From the NCBI GenBank assembly GCA_030706405.1, contig JAUZOO010000007.1:212472-276471 (forward strand): a stretch of DNA of 64,000 nt, given 5' to 3'. Below, in pieces: positions 28,141 through 37,937 of this stretch (positions are counted from its first letter, which is position 1; each line of letters begins with the position of its first letter). This DNA is from Bacteroidota bacterium. Its GTDB lineage: Bacteria; Bacteroidota; Bacteroidia; Bacteroidales; JAAUTT01. A program made the position numbers and the translations under genes. A model generated the notes under the pieces. The model saw nothing but the letters and a program-made list of their open reading frames with translations. It had not been told where the DNA came from and ran no database searches.

Positions 28141-29005
28141 GAGTATGTTTTGGTTTTAAAGTATTATTATTCAATTTATTATACTCAGAATCACGGCGCA
28201 GTTGGCTAATAAAAGCACAGATTCGGCACATTTAGTTGAATGCTCGTAATCTTTGGAGAGTCTGCGAAAGAAATTAAACCACCCAAAAGTTCGCTCACTA
28301 ACCCATCGTTTTGCAACAGGAATAAACCCTTTTTCACTGGGAGGTTTTGATGTAACCTCCACAGTTATTTCAAAGCATTTTTGAGCTTCTTCGATGAATG
28401 TTCCTTTGTATCCTCCATCGACTAATATCTTTTCAAGCCGCAATAGCCTGTCTTTTATTTTTTCAAACAAATTACACCCCATCACTGTATCCGAAAGATG
28501 GGCTGCATGAACAGAACAAGACCAGACAAGCCCCAAAGTATCTACTAATACCTGACGTTTTCGTCCGTTTATCTTCTTATTTCCATCTATGCCTTTATCT
28601 TCATAAATCATAGGAGCTAATTTAATCGACAGGCTATCAACACAACCTAAACTTGGCGTTTCTTCCCGGTTGGATTGTTTACGAAGATGCCCGTTCAATG
28701 AAAAAGTAAGAGCTTCAAAGGTTCCATCATTGGTCCATCGATAAAAATAGTAGTAAACACTATGCCACCGCGGGCATATTTTACCAGGAAGGTTGCGCCA
28801 TTGACAACCCGTTCTGAGGATATAAAATATTCCGTTTACTACATTTCTCAACGAATTCTTCCGTTTCCTTTGGTTATTTAACACGGGTGATATAATTCCC
28901 CACTGGGAATCTGTAAGCTCATTAAATTGAGTGACCATAATTTTAGTTTGTCGTTATTCCAAAATTATGAACAGATTCCTTATTTCAAAATTTCAAAACG
29001 TGCTC
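28141..29005 (-). mobile_element. IS5-family insertion sequence (IS1031-like)
   Basis: An 865-bp element bounded by imperfect inverted repeats that read inward GAGTATGTTTTG (left) and GAGCACGTTTTG (right, reverse complement). It is flanked by the 3-bp target duplication TAA at 28138-28140 and 29006-29008, which fits the TNA targets of the IS1031 group. It contains one intact transposase gene. Confidence 0.85.
28171..28938 (-). CDS. IS5-family transposase
   Basis: 255-residue DDE transposase. An N-terminal DUF4096-like domain (LTDSQWGIISPVLN, YILRTGCQWRNLPG) is followed by the DDE core: CVDSLSIKL, KGIDGNKKINGRKRQVLVD, LVDGGYKG and RWVSERTFGWF (the E). It is undisrupted and fills nearly all of the 865-bp element, so the element may still be mobile. 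ATG start, on the minus strand. Confidence 0.95.
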   Translation of the reverse strand: MVTQFNELTDSQWGIISPVLNNQRKRKNSLRNVVNGIFYILRTGCQWRNLPGKICPRWHSVYYYFYRWTNDGTFEALTFSLNGHLRKQSNREETPSLGCVDSLSIKLAPMIYEDKGIDGNKKINGRKRQVLVDTLGLVWSCSVHAAHLSDTVMGCNLFEKIKDRLLRLEKILVDGGYKGTFIEEAQKCFEITVEVTSKPPSEKGFIPVAKRWVSERTFGWFNFFRRLSKDYEHSTKCAESVLLLANCAVILSIIN

Positions 29006-29017
29006 TAAAGGATGCTA

Positions 29018-29176
29018 TTGGATATTCATCATTGCATCAGGCCTGAGTTTCTGCAGAGTTATCTAAACGAATTTTGCTACAAGTTCAATGGACGATATTT
29101 CGTAGAAGTTCTGTTTGATAGGTTTTTAGTGGCATCGGTCGCTTCGAAAAATGAATTTAGGTACAGGGTACAATAA
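29018..29176 (+). pseudogene. 3' remnant of an ISXO2/IS1595-type transposase
   Basis: A 52-codon open frame without a start encodes HHCIRPEFLQSYLNEFCYKF and NGRYFVEVLFDRFLVAS, the conserved C-terminal tail of ISXO2-like (IS1595 family) transposases. Everything upstream is gone; the right end of the IS5-family element lies 13 bases before it. It is a relic of an older insertion at the same place. Confidence 0.75.
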
Positions 29177-29416
29177 TCATAAAATATAATTTTAAGTCTT
29201 TAAAATCAAAACATGTTCTAAGAAAAATAATTTGACCAAACAAGACAATGCGAATTATCTCAATAAAAATTTGTCCAATAATATTAATGGTTATTGTAAA
29301 CAAATTCGTCGCCATAATAATATATGCAACAAAAAGTTCGAAGGGGGATTTTGTTGTCAAATTTTTTGGTTGTTCTTAAACTCGTGCAAATTGTATACTA
29401 AATAAAATCACAAAAT

Positions 29417-29453
29417 AAGCCCGGCAAAATTATAAAAAATTTATGCCGGGCTT
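29417..29453 (-). terminator. Terminator
   Basis: AAGCCCGGCA (29417-29426) pairs with TGCCGGGCTT (29444-29453); on the minus strand it is followed by a T-rich stretch. It ends the 29490-29885 transcript. Confidence 0.75.
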
Positions 29454-29489
29454 TACAATCTTTAGCTTAGTCAACCAAATTTTAATAAA

Positions 29490-29885
29490 TTATATGTTCC
29501 ACGAAACTTTAGCTTCGCAATAGCACTCATACCAACCATCCGTTTCTAAAAAAAGACGAATGATTCCTGTGTATCGTAGTTCACAATTTTCCATCTGGTA
29601 TCTATCATACGTAGAAGTTCCGTCATAATTCCATGCATAGGTCCAGTAAATAGGGGAATTATTGACAGGATTGCCATTTGCTTCTATTTCGACGCACTGA
29701 ACATCTCCCCAACAATATTGTCCGCTTCCAGAAAAAGTACAATCAAGGCTTACATTATAGGTGTCTGTATTGATATTTATATCCGTATATACAACATTAC
29801 CACATGCTGTCAGGGTTTGCTCATATGCAAAACTGCTTGATATTGAAACAAAAAGAACGGTTAATACTAAAAGTATTTTTTTCAT
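29490..29885 (-). CDS. Small secreted Cys-rich protein
   Basis: 131 residues with a signal peptide (MKKILLVLTVLFVSISSSFAYE). The mature part has about eight cysteines (for example LDCTFSGSGQYCWGDVQC and the C-terminal WYECYCEAK), which suggests disulfide bonds and an extracellular or periplasmic location. No family is recognised. It is a single gene with its own terminator. Confidence 0.65.
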   Translation of the reverse strand: MKKILLVLTVLFVSISSSFAYEQTLTACGNVVYTDININTDTYNVSLDCTFSGSGQYCWGDVQCVEIEANGNPVNNSPIYWTYAWNYDGTSTYDRYQMENCELRYTGIIRLFLETDGWYECYCEAKVSWNI

Positions 29886-30022
29886 AATTTTAAATTTTAT
29901 ATGATTAATAATTAAACATAAAGGTTGACTAAATCTGTAGAAGGATTGTTCGTGAATATTTTTTAGTTTGTTTCTTCGCGCGTAAAACCAGCAAAGAACA
30001 CGTTTTTATTATTGTTACTTTT

Positions 30023-31702
30023 CTATTTTTTATGTATGTATTCTTTCAGCCGATTTACTTTTACCGGATATTTTGCTTTAAGCTCGTCCATTAATTTATC
30101 GTATAATTTCTTTTCTTCCATCTGCAGCAATTTGCGCCTAATCTCTTCTTTTACATAATTATAAGGCAAGGTTGCTTCCCCGTTTTTTTTCAACAGGTTA
30201 ATTGCCGACATTTCTCCATTAACTTCAATTGGCATAGATAGCTGTCCTTCGTTCATTTGAACAATAACCCTGATAAAGTTTATATTATTGCCAGATGTAT
30301 CTGAAACCACCAGTTTAACCTTTTCGCTTACTGATAAAAGACCTGAAATTTTCTTGGAATCAATTTTAGCATTTGGACTTAGTTTCAAATGCTGCCGTAT
30401 TTGATTCATCCCGGAAAACGCAGACTGTTTATCCTTAAACTTATAAATGGATACAATGGCAGATTCAAAACTTTTAAAAAGGCTTCTATTCTCTTCGTAA
30501 TATTTTTTTATCATCTCCTCTCCAAAGGATAAACGGGACATATTTTTTTCTTTGTAATACTGAATATAAATTTTGTTTAAGTATTGCCTTCTGAAGAGCT
30601 GATACTGATTGTCGGCATCGATATTTAATTTTTGGGCTTCTTCAAACAAATAAATATCAAACAAATAATTTTTCATCATACCCTTAACATCTTTGTCATT
30701 CGAAAGGGATCCTAAAAACATAGGCTGACATTGGGTAAACTCTATAAAATCGGATACCCTGTAAGATAAACGTTTCCCTTGAAACATGTAATCCATGAGT
30801 ACCTTCCGCTTATCCACACCTGGCCATTCTTTCTTGTCCGGTTTATATTTTGAAACCATTTCTAATATTTCGGGATCATGCCAATAGGGATTTGCTTTAC
30901 TCAAAATATCTTTTTGACTTTCCCAAATATATTTTTCAGTCAGGCTATTTAACAATTCTTCCTCTATTTTAGATTTTTCTTTTTCAAAGGCAGGTTGGGT
31001 AATTTTTTTTATTCCGGCTAAATAAACATCATAATACCCGTTTAAAGTTTCTACCGGCCCCCATACATGTCCTATTTTTGCATTATTTAAATCCTTGATG
31101 TAATTTCCAATTGGGTAGAATGGGTAACATTTACGATAAGTTATAAATTTAATATCTGGGTTTGTTGCTACACGGTTTTTCAGCAAAAAAAAATCGGAAG
31201 CTGATTTTATTTTTACCTCTTCGTTGAAATGTTTATCCGACAAACTCTTTTGGGGAAAATAAATCAGATTTAATTCATATTCGGAGCTCCTTTTATTAAA
31301 GGCCTCTTGAACTTCCTCTTTACTAACTTTAAGGAATGGTTTAACTTTGTGGTTCCATACAAACCCATTAACTTCAGAAGCATAAAGGCGGGAAGCATAC
31401 TTTAACCTATTTTTTAATAAGGCAATCGTGTCGAACCGGTTATCCAAAGCATAAGCAAGGATATATCCATCTTCTGTTATTCTTTTTTCAATTTGGTCTT
31501 CACTAATAGCTTGTTTTCTTTTTTCAAAGTCACTCTTTAGTTTTTGATAATCATCAACTACAAATTTGTATTTCCCAATTTCGAGGAGAACCTCATTCCC
31601 AATATTGGTTTTACAACTCAAAATAAAGATTGTGAGTAATGATAAAATACATGCAACTCCTGATTGTACAAGTGTTTCTGATGGTTTTTTTATTTTTGGC
31701 AT
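30023..31702 (-). CDS. SurA/PrsA-like peptidyl-prolyl isomerase lipoprotein
   Basis: 559 residues. The N-terminus has a TM stretch ending in a lipobox (LTIFILSCK), so it is probably a lipoprotein facing the periplasm. The layout is that of SurA-type chaperones: an N-terminal helical SurA-N-like region (about 40-130), a parvulin-like region (DFFLLKNRVATNPDIKFITY, NAKIGHVWGPVETLNGYYDV), a second helical and isomerase-like half, and the closing YNYVKEEIRRKLLQMEEKKL region. It probably helps fold outer-membrane proteins. Parvulin active-site residues are poorly conserved, so isomerase activity is uncertain. It is a single gene. Confidence 0.7.
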   Translation of the reverse strand: MPKIKKPSETLVQSGVACILSLLTIFILSCKTNIGNEVLLEIGKYKFVVDDYQKLKSDFEKRKQAISEDQIEKRITEDGYILAYALDNRFDTIALLKNRLKYASRLYASEVNGFVWNHKVKPFLKVSKEEVQEAFNKRSSEYELNLIYFPQKSLSDKHFNEEVKIKSASDFFLLKNRVATNPDIKFITYRKCYPFYPIGNYIKDLNNAKIGHVWGPVETLNGYYDVYLAGIKKITQPAFEKEKSKIEEELLNSLTEKYIWESQKDILSKANPYWHDPEILEMVSKYKPDKKEWPGVDKRKVLMDYMFQGKRLSYRVSDFIEFTQCQPMFLGSLSNDKDVKGMMKNYLFDIYLFEEAQKLNIDADNQYQLFRRQYLNKIYIQYYKEKNMSRLSFGEEMIKKYYEENRSLFKSFESAIVSIYKFKDKQSAFSGMNQIRQHLKLSPNAKIDSKKISGLLSVSEKVKLVVSDTSGNNINFIRVIVQMNEGQLSMPIEVNGEMSAINLLKKNGEATLPYNYVKEEIRRKLLQMEEKKLYDKLMDELKAKYPVKVNRLKEYIHKK

Positions 31703-32292
31703 ATTAAAAATGTATAGGATAGTGGTAATTTTATAACGTATATTTACTTTCTATAATTAAAATTTAAACAAATATTCAATACCAACTTACTTGTATTAAG
31801 CCAACAGTTTCTTTGGTAGTTTCAATTTTTAGCATGATACTTTCCCAAGACAGGTAAATATTATGTAAGTTTGATTAAATACGAAAGTATTTGTTAGTTG
31901 AAATAATTTTTTCATAATGATGGAATTTATGAAGTTAGTAAGTGAATTCGTAATTTGATGTAATTATAGTTTTTTGCGTGTAGTACATTAAACTATTTTT
32001 CCCTGTGTCTATTTTAAAGTTATTATATGTGATAAAAGTAATTATGCCTAAACAAAAGCACTGATCAATAAGTAACAATGTTTAGTAAATGTGTAACAAT
32101 AATTTTATTCTATTTACAATGTGTATTATTAATACATTGTAAATCAATATTTTGTTTTTGTTACTATTGTGGATTTAGGATATTTTGGAGTATGCTTATA
32201 TACTTCAGTAAGCAGAAAGTTAACCATTATGTTTTAAAATGTGGTTCCTTTTAAACTAACAAGCCAAGGATGTTTTACCAATTTTTCTGACA
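31703..32292. other. Intergenic region with one small inverted repeat
   Basis: About 590 AT-rich bases between two minus-strand genes. ATTTACAATGT (32112-32122) and ACATTGTAAAT (32134-32144) form a perfect 11-bp inverted repeat with an AT-rich loop. No reading frame or RNA gene is supported. Confidence 0.45.
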
Positions 32293-32330
32293 AAATAAAC
32301 GACGCAACCACTTGGCTACGTCGTTTATTT
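32293..32330 (-). terminator. Terminator of glgB
   Basis: AAATAAACGACG (32293-32304) and CGTCGTTTATTT (32319-32330) are exact complements, 22 bases past the glgB stop. Confidence 0.75.
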
Positions 32331-32351
32331 GTAATGAAGGTTTTGAGTCAA

Positions 32352-34376
32352 TTATAAATCGTACACGCTTTTTGAAGGAGTGCGTTTAAAGACCAATCCC
32401 GTCCGGCTGGGGATGTAGATTATCAGTCGGTTGTTTACCATCAGGTGATTGTCGGGATGGTTGGTGTAATAAGTCATTTTTTCGTCTACCAGTCCGTTTC
32501 CCCCGTATTCCTTCGAGTCGGTATTCAGTACAATCGAATATTTTCCGGGATCGATTTCAATAATATAGTCGTGGTATGAATTTTTTGGGTTAAGGTTAAA
32601 CACAAATAACAGATCGTTGCGTTTGAAAGCGATAATCTGTGCCGGTTTGTTTTCGTGTATCATATAAATTTCAGGATGTTCAAGGGTATTGTGCTCCTTA
32701 ATTAAATGAAGCATGGCCTTGTCAAAATCCGACAGGTAGTGATATTTCAGTTCTTTGTTGTCCACAAGGCTCCACTGCCGTCGCGCGTATTGGTACGACC
32801 AGTTGTTCCCTTCCCTTGGAAAGTCGATCCATTCGGGGTGGCCAAATTCATTTCCCATGAAGTTGAGATAGCCATTCCCGGTAGTGGCAATTGTCATTAA
32901 CCGGATTATTTTATGCAGTGCAATGGCCCGGTCTACAACCAGATTGGGCTGGGCCTTGTTCATGTGAAAATAAATCTCTTTATCCATCAACCGGAAAACG
33001 AGCGTTTTGTCGCCCACTAAGGCCTGATCGTGCGATTCGGCATAACCCACGGTCTTTTCGTCGTGCCGTTTGCGGCTTAATTCGTAGAAAAGCTCACCGA
33101 CATCCCATTTTTCATCGGGCAATTCCTTGATGATTTTAATCCAGTAATCGGGAGTCCCCATGGCCAGACGGAAGTCGAACCCAAAACCACCGTCGTCGAA
33201 CGGAGAGGCTGTTCCGGGCATGCCGCTTACCTCTTCGGCAATGGTAATGGCGTCAGGTCGTATCGAGTGTATTAAACGATTGGCTAACATTAGGTAGGTG
33301 ATGGCGTCTTCATCCTGGTTTTTGTCAAAGTATTGCTCGTAACTGGTAAAGTGTTTGGATAAGCCATGGTCGAGGTACAACATGCTGGTTATCCCGTCGA
33401 ACCTAAAACCGTCGAAATGATATTCGTCGAGCCAGAATTTGCAGTTCGAGAGCAGAAAATGCAGCACTTCGTTTTTGCTGTAATTGAAACAGAGCGAATC
33501 CCATGCCGGGTGGTTTCGTCGTGCCCCGCTGTGAAAGTATTGATAGGTTGTTCCGTCGAAGCAATTTAGCCCTTCCAGTTCGTTTTTAACGGCGTGCGAG
33601 TGTACCAGGTCCATGATAACAGCAATGCCGTGTTGATGGGCTGTGTCGATAAGCTCTTTCAGCTCGTCGGGTGTCCCAAACCGCGACGAAGCAGCAAAAA
33701 AGTTTGATACATGGTAACCGAACGAACCATAATACGGGTGTTCCTGAACGGCCATCAGCTGAATGGTGTTGTATCCGCCCCCGATGATTCGAGGAAGTGT
33801 GTTGTCGATGAATTCGCGGATCGTTCCCACCCTGCGCTCCTCGGTGGCCATGCCGATATGGGCTTCGTAGATGATCGGAGTTGTTGATTTTACGTTGAAG
33901 TTTGGAACTTTCCATTGGTAAGGCGCATCCGGGGCCCATGCCTGAGCGCTGAAAATCATGGTTTGCGGGTCTTGCACTACGCGTCGTATCCATGCTGGGA
34001 GGCGCTCACCTTGTCCTTTGGGCCAGGTAATTAAAAGCTTGAATAAATCGCCGTGTTTGATGGCTTGTGGGGGTAGTTTTAATTCCCAGATGCCTTTCCC
34101 GGGCGACGAAAAGGCCCAACCGTCAGACTTCTTCCATTCGTTGAAGTCGCCAATCAGCCAGATGCCTGTTGCATTCGGCGCCCATTCGCGGATTACCCAT
34201 CCTTCGTCCGTTTTGTGCAGGCCAAAGTACAAATAGCCCGAAGCAAAATCTGAAAGGTTTTGCGTGCTTCCGGTAAGTTCAGTTTCTTTTTTTAAGGTGT
34301 TTAGATGCCGTTGCAGTATAATTTCTTCGTAAGGCTTTAAGCCTTGGTCGTTTTTTATAAGGTTTAATTTATTCAT
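32352..34376 (-). CDS. glgB: 1,4-alpha-glucan branching enzyme
   Basis: GH13 enzyme that introduces alpha-1,6 branches in glycogen; cytoplasmic; 674 residues. A CBM48 domain covers about residues 55-150 (WAPNATGIWLIGDFNEW), then the TIM barrel with DLVHSHAVKN, DGFRFDGITSMLYLDHG (nucleophile Asp), AEEVSGMPG (acid Glu) and YAESHDQALVGDKT, then a C-terminal beta domain. These motifs and the length are those of the eukaryote-like (GBE1-type) branching enzymes common in Bacteroidota rather than the E. coli type. It is divergent from gmd. Confidence 0.95.
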   Translation of the reverse strand: MNKLNLIKNDQGLKPYEEIILQRHLNTLKKETELTGSTQNLSDFASGYLYFGLHKTDEGWVIREWAPNATGIWLIGDFNEWKKSDGWAFSSPGKGIWELKLPPQAIKHGDLFKLLITWPKGQGERLPAWIRRVVQDPQTMIFSAQAWAPDAPYQWKVPNFNVKSTTPIIYEAHIGMATEERRVGTIREFIDNTLPRIIGGGYNTIQLMAVQEHPYYGSFGYHVSNFFAASSRFGTPDELKELIDTAHQHGIAVIMDLVHSHAVKNELEGLNCFDGTTYQYFHSGARRNHPAWDSLCFNYSKNEVLHFLLSNCKFWLDEYHFDGFRFDGITSMLYLDHGLSKHFTSYEQYFDKNQDEDAITYLMLANRLIHSIRPDAITIAEEVSGMPGTASPFDDGGFGFDFRLAMGTPDYWIKIIKELPDEKWDVGELFYELSRKRHDEKTVGYAESHDQALVGDKTLVFRLMDKEIYFHMNKAQPNLVVDRAIALHKIIRLMTIATTGNGYLNFMGNEFGHPEWIDFPREGNNWSYQYARRQWSLVDNKELKYHYLSDFDKAMLHLIKEHNTLEHPEIYMIHENKPAQIIAFKRNDLLFVFNLNPKNSYHDYIIEIDPGKYSIVLNTDSKEYGGNGLVDEKMTYYTNHPDNHLMVNNRLIIYIPSRTGLVFKRTPSKSVYDL

Positions 34377-34556
34377 GAACTATAACTTTCAGGGTTTATC
34401 GAATTTGATGCTTCTTAAAATTACCATTTTATTTACAACATTCATCAGCTTATTTTGTAATCAAATTGTTAAATTTGATATGGGTGAATTCAAATTTAGG
34501 GATTTATTTGTTTTATTTGCATCCTCAAAACGATCAGCACAATTAATTAAATAATT

Positions 34557-35672
34557 ATGAGTAAAATAGCTTTAATTACGGGAGTTACAGGACAGGACGG
34601 TGCTTATCTCGCAGAATTTCTTTTAAAGAAGAATTATATTGTTCATGGTATTAAACGTCGCAGTTCGTTGTTTAACACCGATCGTATAGATCACTTATAT
34701 CAGGATCCACACGATGAGAATAAGAATTTTTTTCTTCATTATGGCGATCTTACTGATTCGTCCAATTTAATTCGCATCATACAGGAAGTTCAACCCGACG
34801 AAATTTATAACCTGGCAGCAATGAGCCATGTTGGAGTGAGTTTTGAAACACCCGAATACACCGCCAATGCCGACGGTATCGGAACCCTGCGTATTCTCGA
34901 AGCTGTTCGTCTTTTGGGGCTTGTTAATAAGACCAAGGTTTATCAGGCTTCAACCAGCGAACTTTACGGTTTGGTTCAGGAGATTCCACAAAGCGAAAAA
35001 ACTCCCTTTTATCCGCGTAGCCCTTACGCCTGCGCTAAACTTTACGCGTACTGGATTACGGTTAACTATCGTGAAGCTTATAAGATGTTTGCCTGTAACG
35101 GGATTTTGTTTAATCACGAATCGCCTATCCGTGGCGAGACTTTCGTGACCCGTAAAATTACCCGCGCGGCAGCACGCATTGCTTTGGGTATGCAGGATAA
35201 GATCTATCTCGGTAATTTATCAGCACAGCGCGACTGGGGTCATGCTAAAGATTACATCGAGGCAATGTATCTTATTCTTCAACAACCCGAACCGGACGAT
35301 TATGTTATCGCAACCGGTATTACTACCGAAGTTCGTGAGTTTGTCCGTATGGCTTTTGCCGAGTTGGGTATTGAACTCGAATTCAAAGGCGAAAATGAAG
35401 AGGAAAAAGGCTATGTGGCAAAATGTAATAATCCCGAATTTCAGCTTGAGATCGGTAAAAACGTGGTAGCTGTTGATAAACGGTACTTCCGTCCTACCGA
35501 AGTAGAATTGCTTATTGGGAATCCGTCTAAAGCCCGAACTAAATTAAACTGGACGCCTAAATATGATCTCCCTGCTTTGGTCAAAGATATGATGCAAGGC
35601 GATCTTAAACTGATGAAAAAGGAACGTTACCTGCGCGATGGCGGCTACAAAATCATGAATTATTTTGAATAA
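34557..35672 (+). CDS. gmd: GDP-mannose 4,6-dehydratase
   Basis: First step from GDP-mannose to GDP-L-fucose; extended SDR; 371 residues. NADP-binding [15 protein letters not shown], the [14 protein letters not shown] segment, the active-site TSELYGL and [10 protein letters not shown] (YxxxK), and [17 protein letters not shown] are all present. ATG start. It is followed by fcl 81 bases downstream, making the two-gene GDP-fucose pathway. Confidence 0.97.
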   Translation: MSKIALITGVTGQDGAYLAEFLLKKNYIVHGIKRRSSLFNTDRIDHLYQDPHDENKNFFLHYGDLTDSSNLIRIIQEVQPDEIYNLAAMSHVGVSFETPEYTANADGIGTLRILEAVRLLGLVNKTKVYQASTSELYGLVQEIPQSEKTPFYPRSPYACAKLYAYWITVNYREAYKMFACNGILFNHESPIRGETFVTRKITRAAARIALGMQDKIYLGNLSAQRDWGHAKDYIEAMYLILQQPEPDDYVIATGITTEVREFVRMAFAELGIELEFKGENEEEKGYVAKCNNPEFQLEIGKNVVAVDKRYFRPTEVELLIGNPSKARTKLNWTPKYDLPALVKDMMQGDLKLMKKERYLRDGGYKIMNYFE

Positions 35673-35753
35673 CAAATCGTTGATATAAAATACAGAGTCA
35701 TTCTAAATATCGGGATGGCTCTTTGTTTATTATCAAACTATACCGTTTTAATT

Positions 35754-36845
35754 ATGAATAAAGATGCCAAAATATTCGTGGCCGGTCATCGTGGCCTGGT
35801 TGGAAGTGCTATTGTGAAGGCTTTGCAACAACAAGGTTATCAGAATTTAGTGCTTAAAACTTCGTCGGAACTGGATTTGCGCGACCAAAAGGCTACGGCT
35901 GCCTTTTTTGCCGAAGAAAAACCTGAGTACGTTTTTCTGGCTGCTGCCAAAGTGGGTGGGATTATGGCCAACAATACGTATCGGGCTGAGTTTATCTTCG
36001 AAAATATACAGATTCAGAATAATATCATCCATAATTCCTACCTCACGGGCGTAAAAAAACTATTGTTTCTTGGGAGTTCGTGCATTTATCCTAAAAATGC
36101 GCCTCAGCCCATGAAGGAGGAACACCTGCTCACTTCGCCGCTCGAATATACCAACGAACCTTATGCCATTGCTAAGATTGCCGGCATCAAGATGAGCGAA
36201 AGCTATAACCTGCAATACGGGACCAATTATATTTCGGTGATGCCTACCAATCTTTACGGGCATAACGATAATTTCGATCTCGAAAAATCGCACGTACTGC
36301 CAGCGCTTATCCGCAAGATGCACCTCGGGAAGGCATTGCAAAATAACGACTGGACAGCCATTCGTAAAGATTTTGATCGTAATCCGGTCGAAAAGGTTGA
36401 CGGGAAAGCTTCCGATGAACAAATTCTTGAGAAATTGGCTAAATACGGTATTCGTAAAAATGGTTCTTCTGTCGATGTTACCTTGTGGGGAACAGGAAAA
36501 CCGCTTCGCGAATTTCTATTCTCGGACGATTTGGCCGCAGCTTGCGTATTTTTGATGGAAAAGGTCGATTTTAAGGAGTTGGTAGCAATCTCTACCGATA
36601 CTGCCAAAGAAGTGCGGAATACCCACATCAATATTGGCTCGGGCGTTGATTTGCCTATTGGCGAACTGGCCGAACTGGTGAAAAAGATTGTTGGTTTTGA
36701 AGGAAATATCGTTTGGGATTCAACCAAACCCGACGGTACATTCAAAAAACTTCTGGATGTTTCAAAACTTAAGAAACTTGGATGGGAGTATAAAGTGAAG
36801 CTTCCGGAAGGAATCGCCAAAGTATATGAGAATTATCAGCAATAA
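35754..36845 (+). CDS. fcl: GDP-L-fucose synthase
   Basis: Epimerase/reductase that converts the gmd product to GDP-L-fucose, used for fucosylated surface glycans; 363 residues from the ATG at 35754 (an upstream in-frame start at 35715 lacks support). [14 protein letters not shown] is the NADP site, [10 protein letters not shown] and YAIAKIAG give Ser and YxxxK, and YGHNDNFD follows. An insertion of about 40 residues (from [14 protein letters not shown] to KYGIRKNG) is also seen in other Bacteroidota homologues. Confidence 0.96.
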   Translation: MNKDAKIFVAGHRGLVGSAIVKALQQQGYQNLVLKTSSELDLRDQKATAAFFAEEKPEYVFLAAAKVGGIMANNTYRAEFIFENIQIQNNIIHNSYLTGVKKLLFLGSSCIYPKNAPQPMKEEHLLTSPLEYTNEPYAIAKIAGIKMSESYNLQYGTNYISVMPTNLYGHNDNFDLEKSHVLPALIRKMHLGKALQNNDWTAIRKDFDRNPVEKVDGKASDEQILEKLAKYGIRKNGSSVDVTLWGTGKPLREFLFSDDLAAACVFLMEKVDFKELVAISTDTAKEVRNTHINIGSGVDLPIGELAELVKKIVGFEGNIVWDSTKPDGTFKKLLDVSKLKKLGWEYKVKLPEGIAKVYENYQQ

Positions 36846-36849
36846 AATG

Positions 36850-36880
36850 AAAAGTCCGGCTAACCAAACCGGACTTTTTC
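36850..36880 (+). terminator. Terminator of gmd-fcl
   Basis: AAAAGTCCGG (36850-36859) and CCGGACTTTT (36869-36878), then T-rich, directly after the fcl stop. Confidence 0.85.
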
Positions 36881-36926
36881 GTTTTGAGAATGAACTGCTT
36901 TAGCTCTGTTATCGTAAATCTTTTAT

Positions 36927-36934
36927 TATTTTTG
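36927..36934 (+). promoter_or_regulatory. Candidate ribF -7 box
   Basis: TATTTTTG matches TAnnTTTG, 25 bases before the TTG start of ribF, leaving a short leader. A matching -33 element is not obvious. Confidence 0.4.
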
Positions 36935-36958
36935 CAGCCTGTTTAAATTTCTTGACAA

Positions 36959-37888
36959 TTGGAAGTTCATTTCGATTATAAAAGCTACAACGTTGAAAAT
37001 GCCGTAGTTACTACCGGGGTTTTTGACGGTGTGCATAAAGGTCATCTCGAAATACTGGAGCGTTTGAAAAAAGCGGCCAGTGCTATTCATGGCAGCCCGG
37101 TGGTTATTACGTTTTGGCCTCATCCGCGTCTTGTGCTCCATCTCGATCCTGCCATTAAATTGTTAAATACGCTTGATGAGAAGCTCGAACTACTCGAAAA
37201 GGCCGGCATTGAACATGTTGTGGTGATACCTTTTACCGAGGAGTTCTCTCAATTGTCGTCTGACGATTTTATTACTAAGATTCTTGTTGAAAAATTAAAT
37301 GTCAGGCATTTGATTGTTGGCTTTAACCATCATTTTGGGAAGGGCAGGGAAGGCGATTTTGATCAGATGCTTACTTATGGCGAACGTTTTGGGTTTTCGG
37401 TTGAGAAACTCGAAGCTCAGATTGTTGAAAACGAAAAAGTAAGCTCCACCCTCATTCGTAAAGCGCTTGTTAGTGGCGAAGTTGATGTAGCTTCCCGGTA
37501 CCTGGGGTACGACTACTCCATTACCGGTACCGTTATTGTTGGTAATCGCATCGGTCGCACCATTGGTTTTCCAACCGCCAACCTTAGAATAAATCACGAT
37601 TTCAAACTCATCCCCAAAGAAGGTGTTTATGCCGTGAATGTTGATGTTTGCGGTATTCGCTATGCCGGAATGTTGAATATGGGCTATCGGCCTACCATCA
37701 ACGCTAATCCGGCACCTATGTCAATTGAGGTTCATTTAATAAATTTTGAAGGCGACCTCTATGAGAAGGATATTACATTGCATTTTAAACAGCGCATCCG
37801 CGACGAGGTGAAGTTTAACGGGATTGAGGCATTAAAACAACAACTAAATGCCGATAAGGCTGCGGTTATGAAAATTCTCGAATCGTAG
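36959..37888 (+). CDS. ribF: Bifunctional riboflavin kinase / FMN adenylyltransferase
   Basis: Makes FMN and FAD from riboflavin in the cytoplasm; 309 residues. The N-terminal adenylyltransferase domain has TTGVFDGVHKGHLEIL and VGFNHHFGKGREGD; SSTLIRKAL joins to the C-terminal kinase domain with GNRIGRTIGFPTANLRI and MNMGYRPTIN. The start appears to be TTG at 36959 because no in-frame ATG lies before the conserved N-terminus. Single gene upstream of ahcY. Confidence 0.95.
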   Translation: MEVHFDYKSYNVENAVVTTGVFDGVHKGHLEILERLKKAASAIHGSPVVITFWPHPRLVLHLDPAIKLLNTLDEKLELLEKAGIEHVVVIPFTEEFSQLSSDDFITKILVEKLNVRHLIVGFNHHFGKGREGDFDQMLTYGERFGFSVEKLEAQIVENEKVSSTLIRKALVSGEVDVASRYLGYDYSITGTVIVGNRIGRTIGFPTANLRINHDFKLIPKEGVYAVNVDVCGIRYAGMLNMGYRPTINANPAPMSIEVHLINFEGDLYEKDITLHFKQRIRDEVKFNGIEALKQQLNADKAAVMKILES

Positions 37889-37937
37889 TCTGATCTTATA
37901 TTTTATAAATAGTTTAAATTAAATAAAACAGAACACA

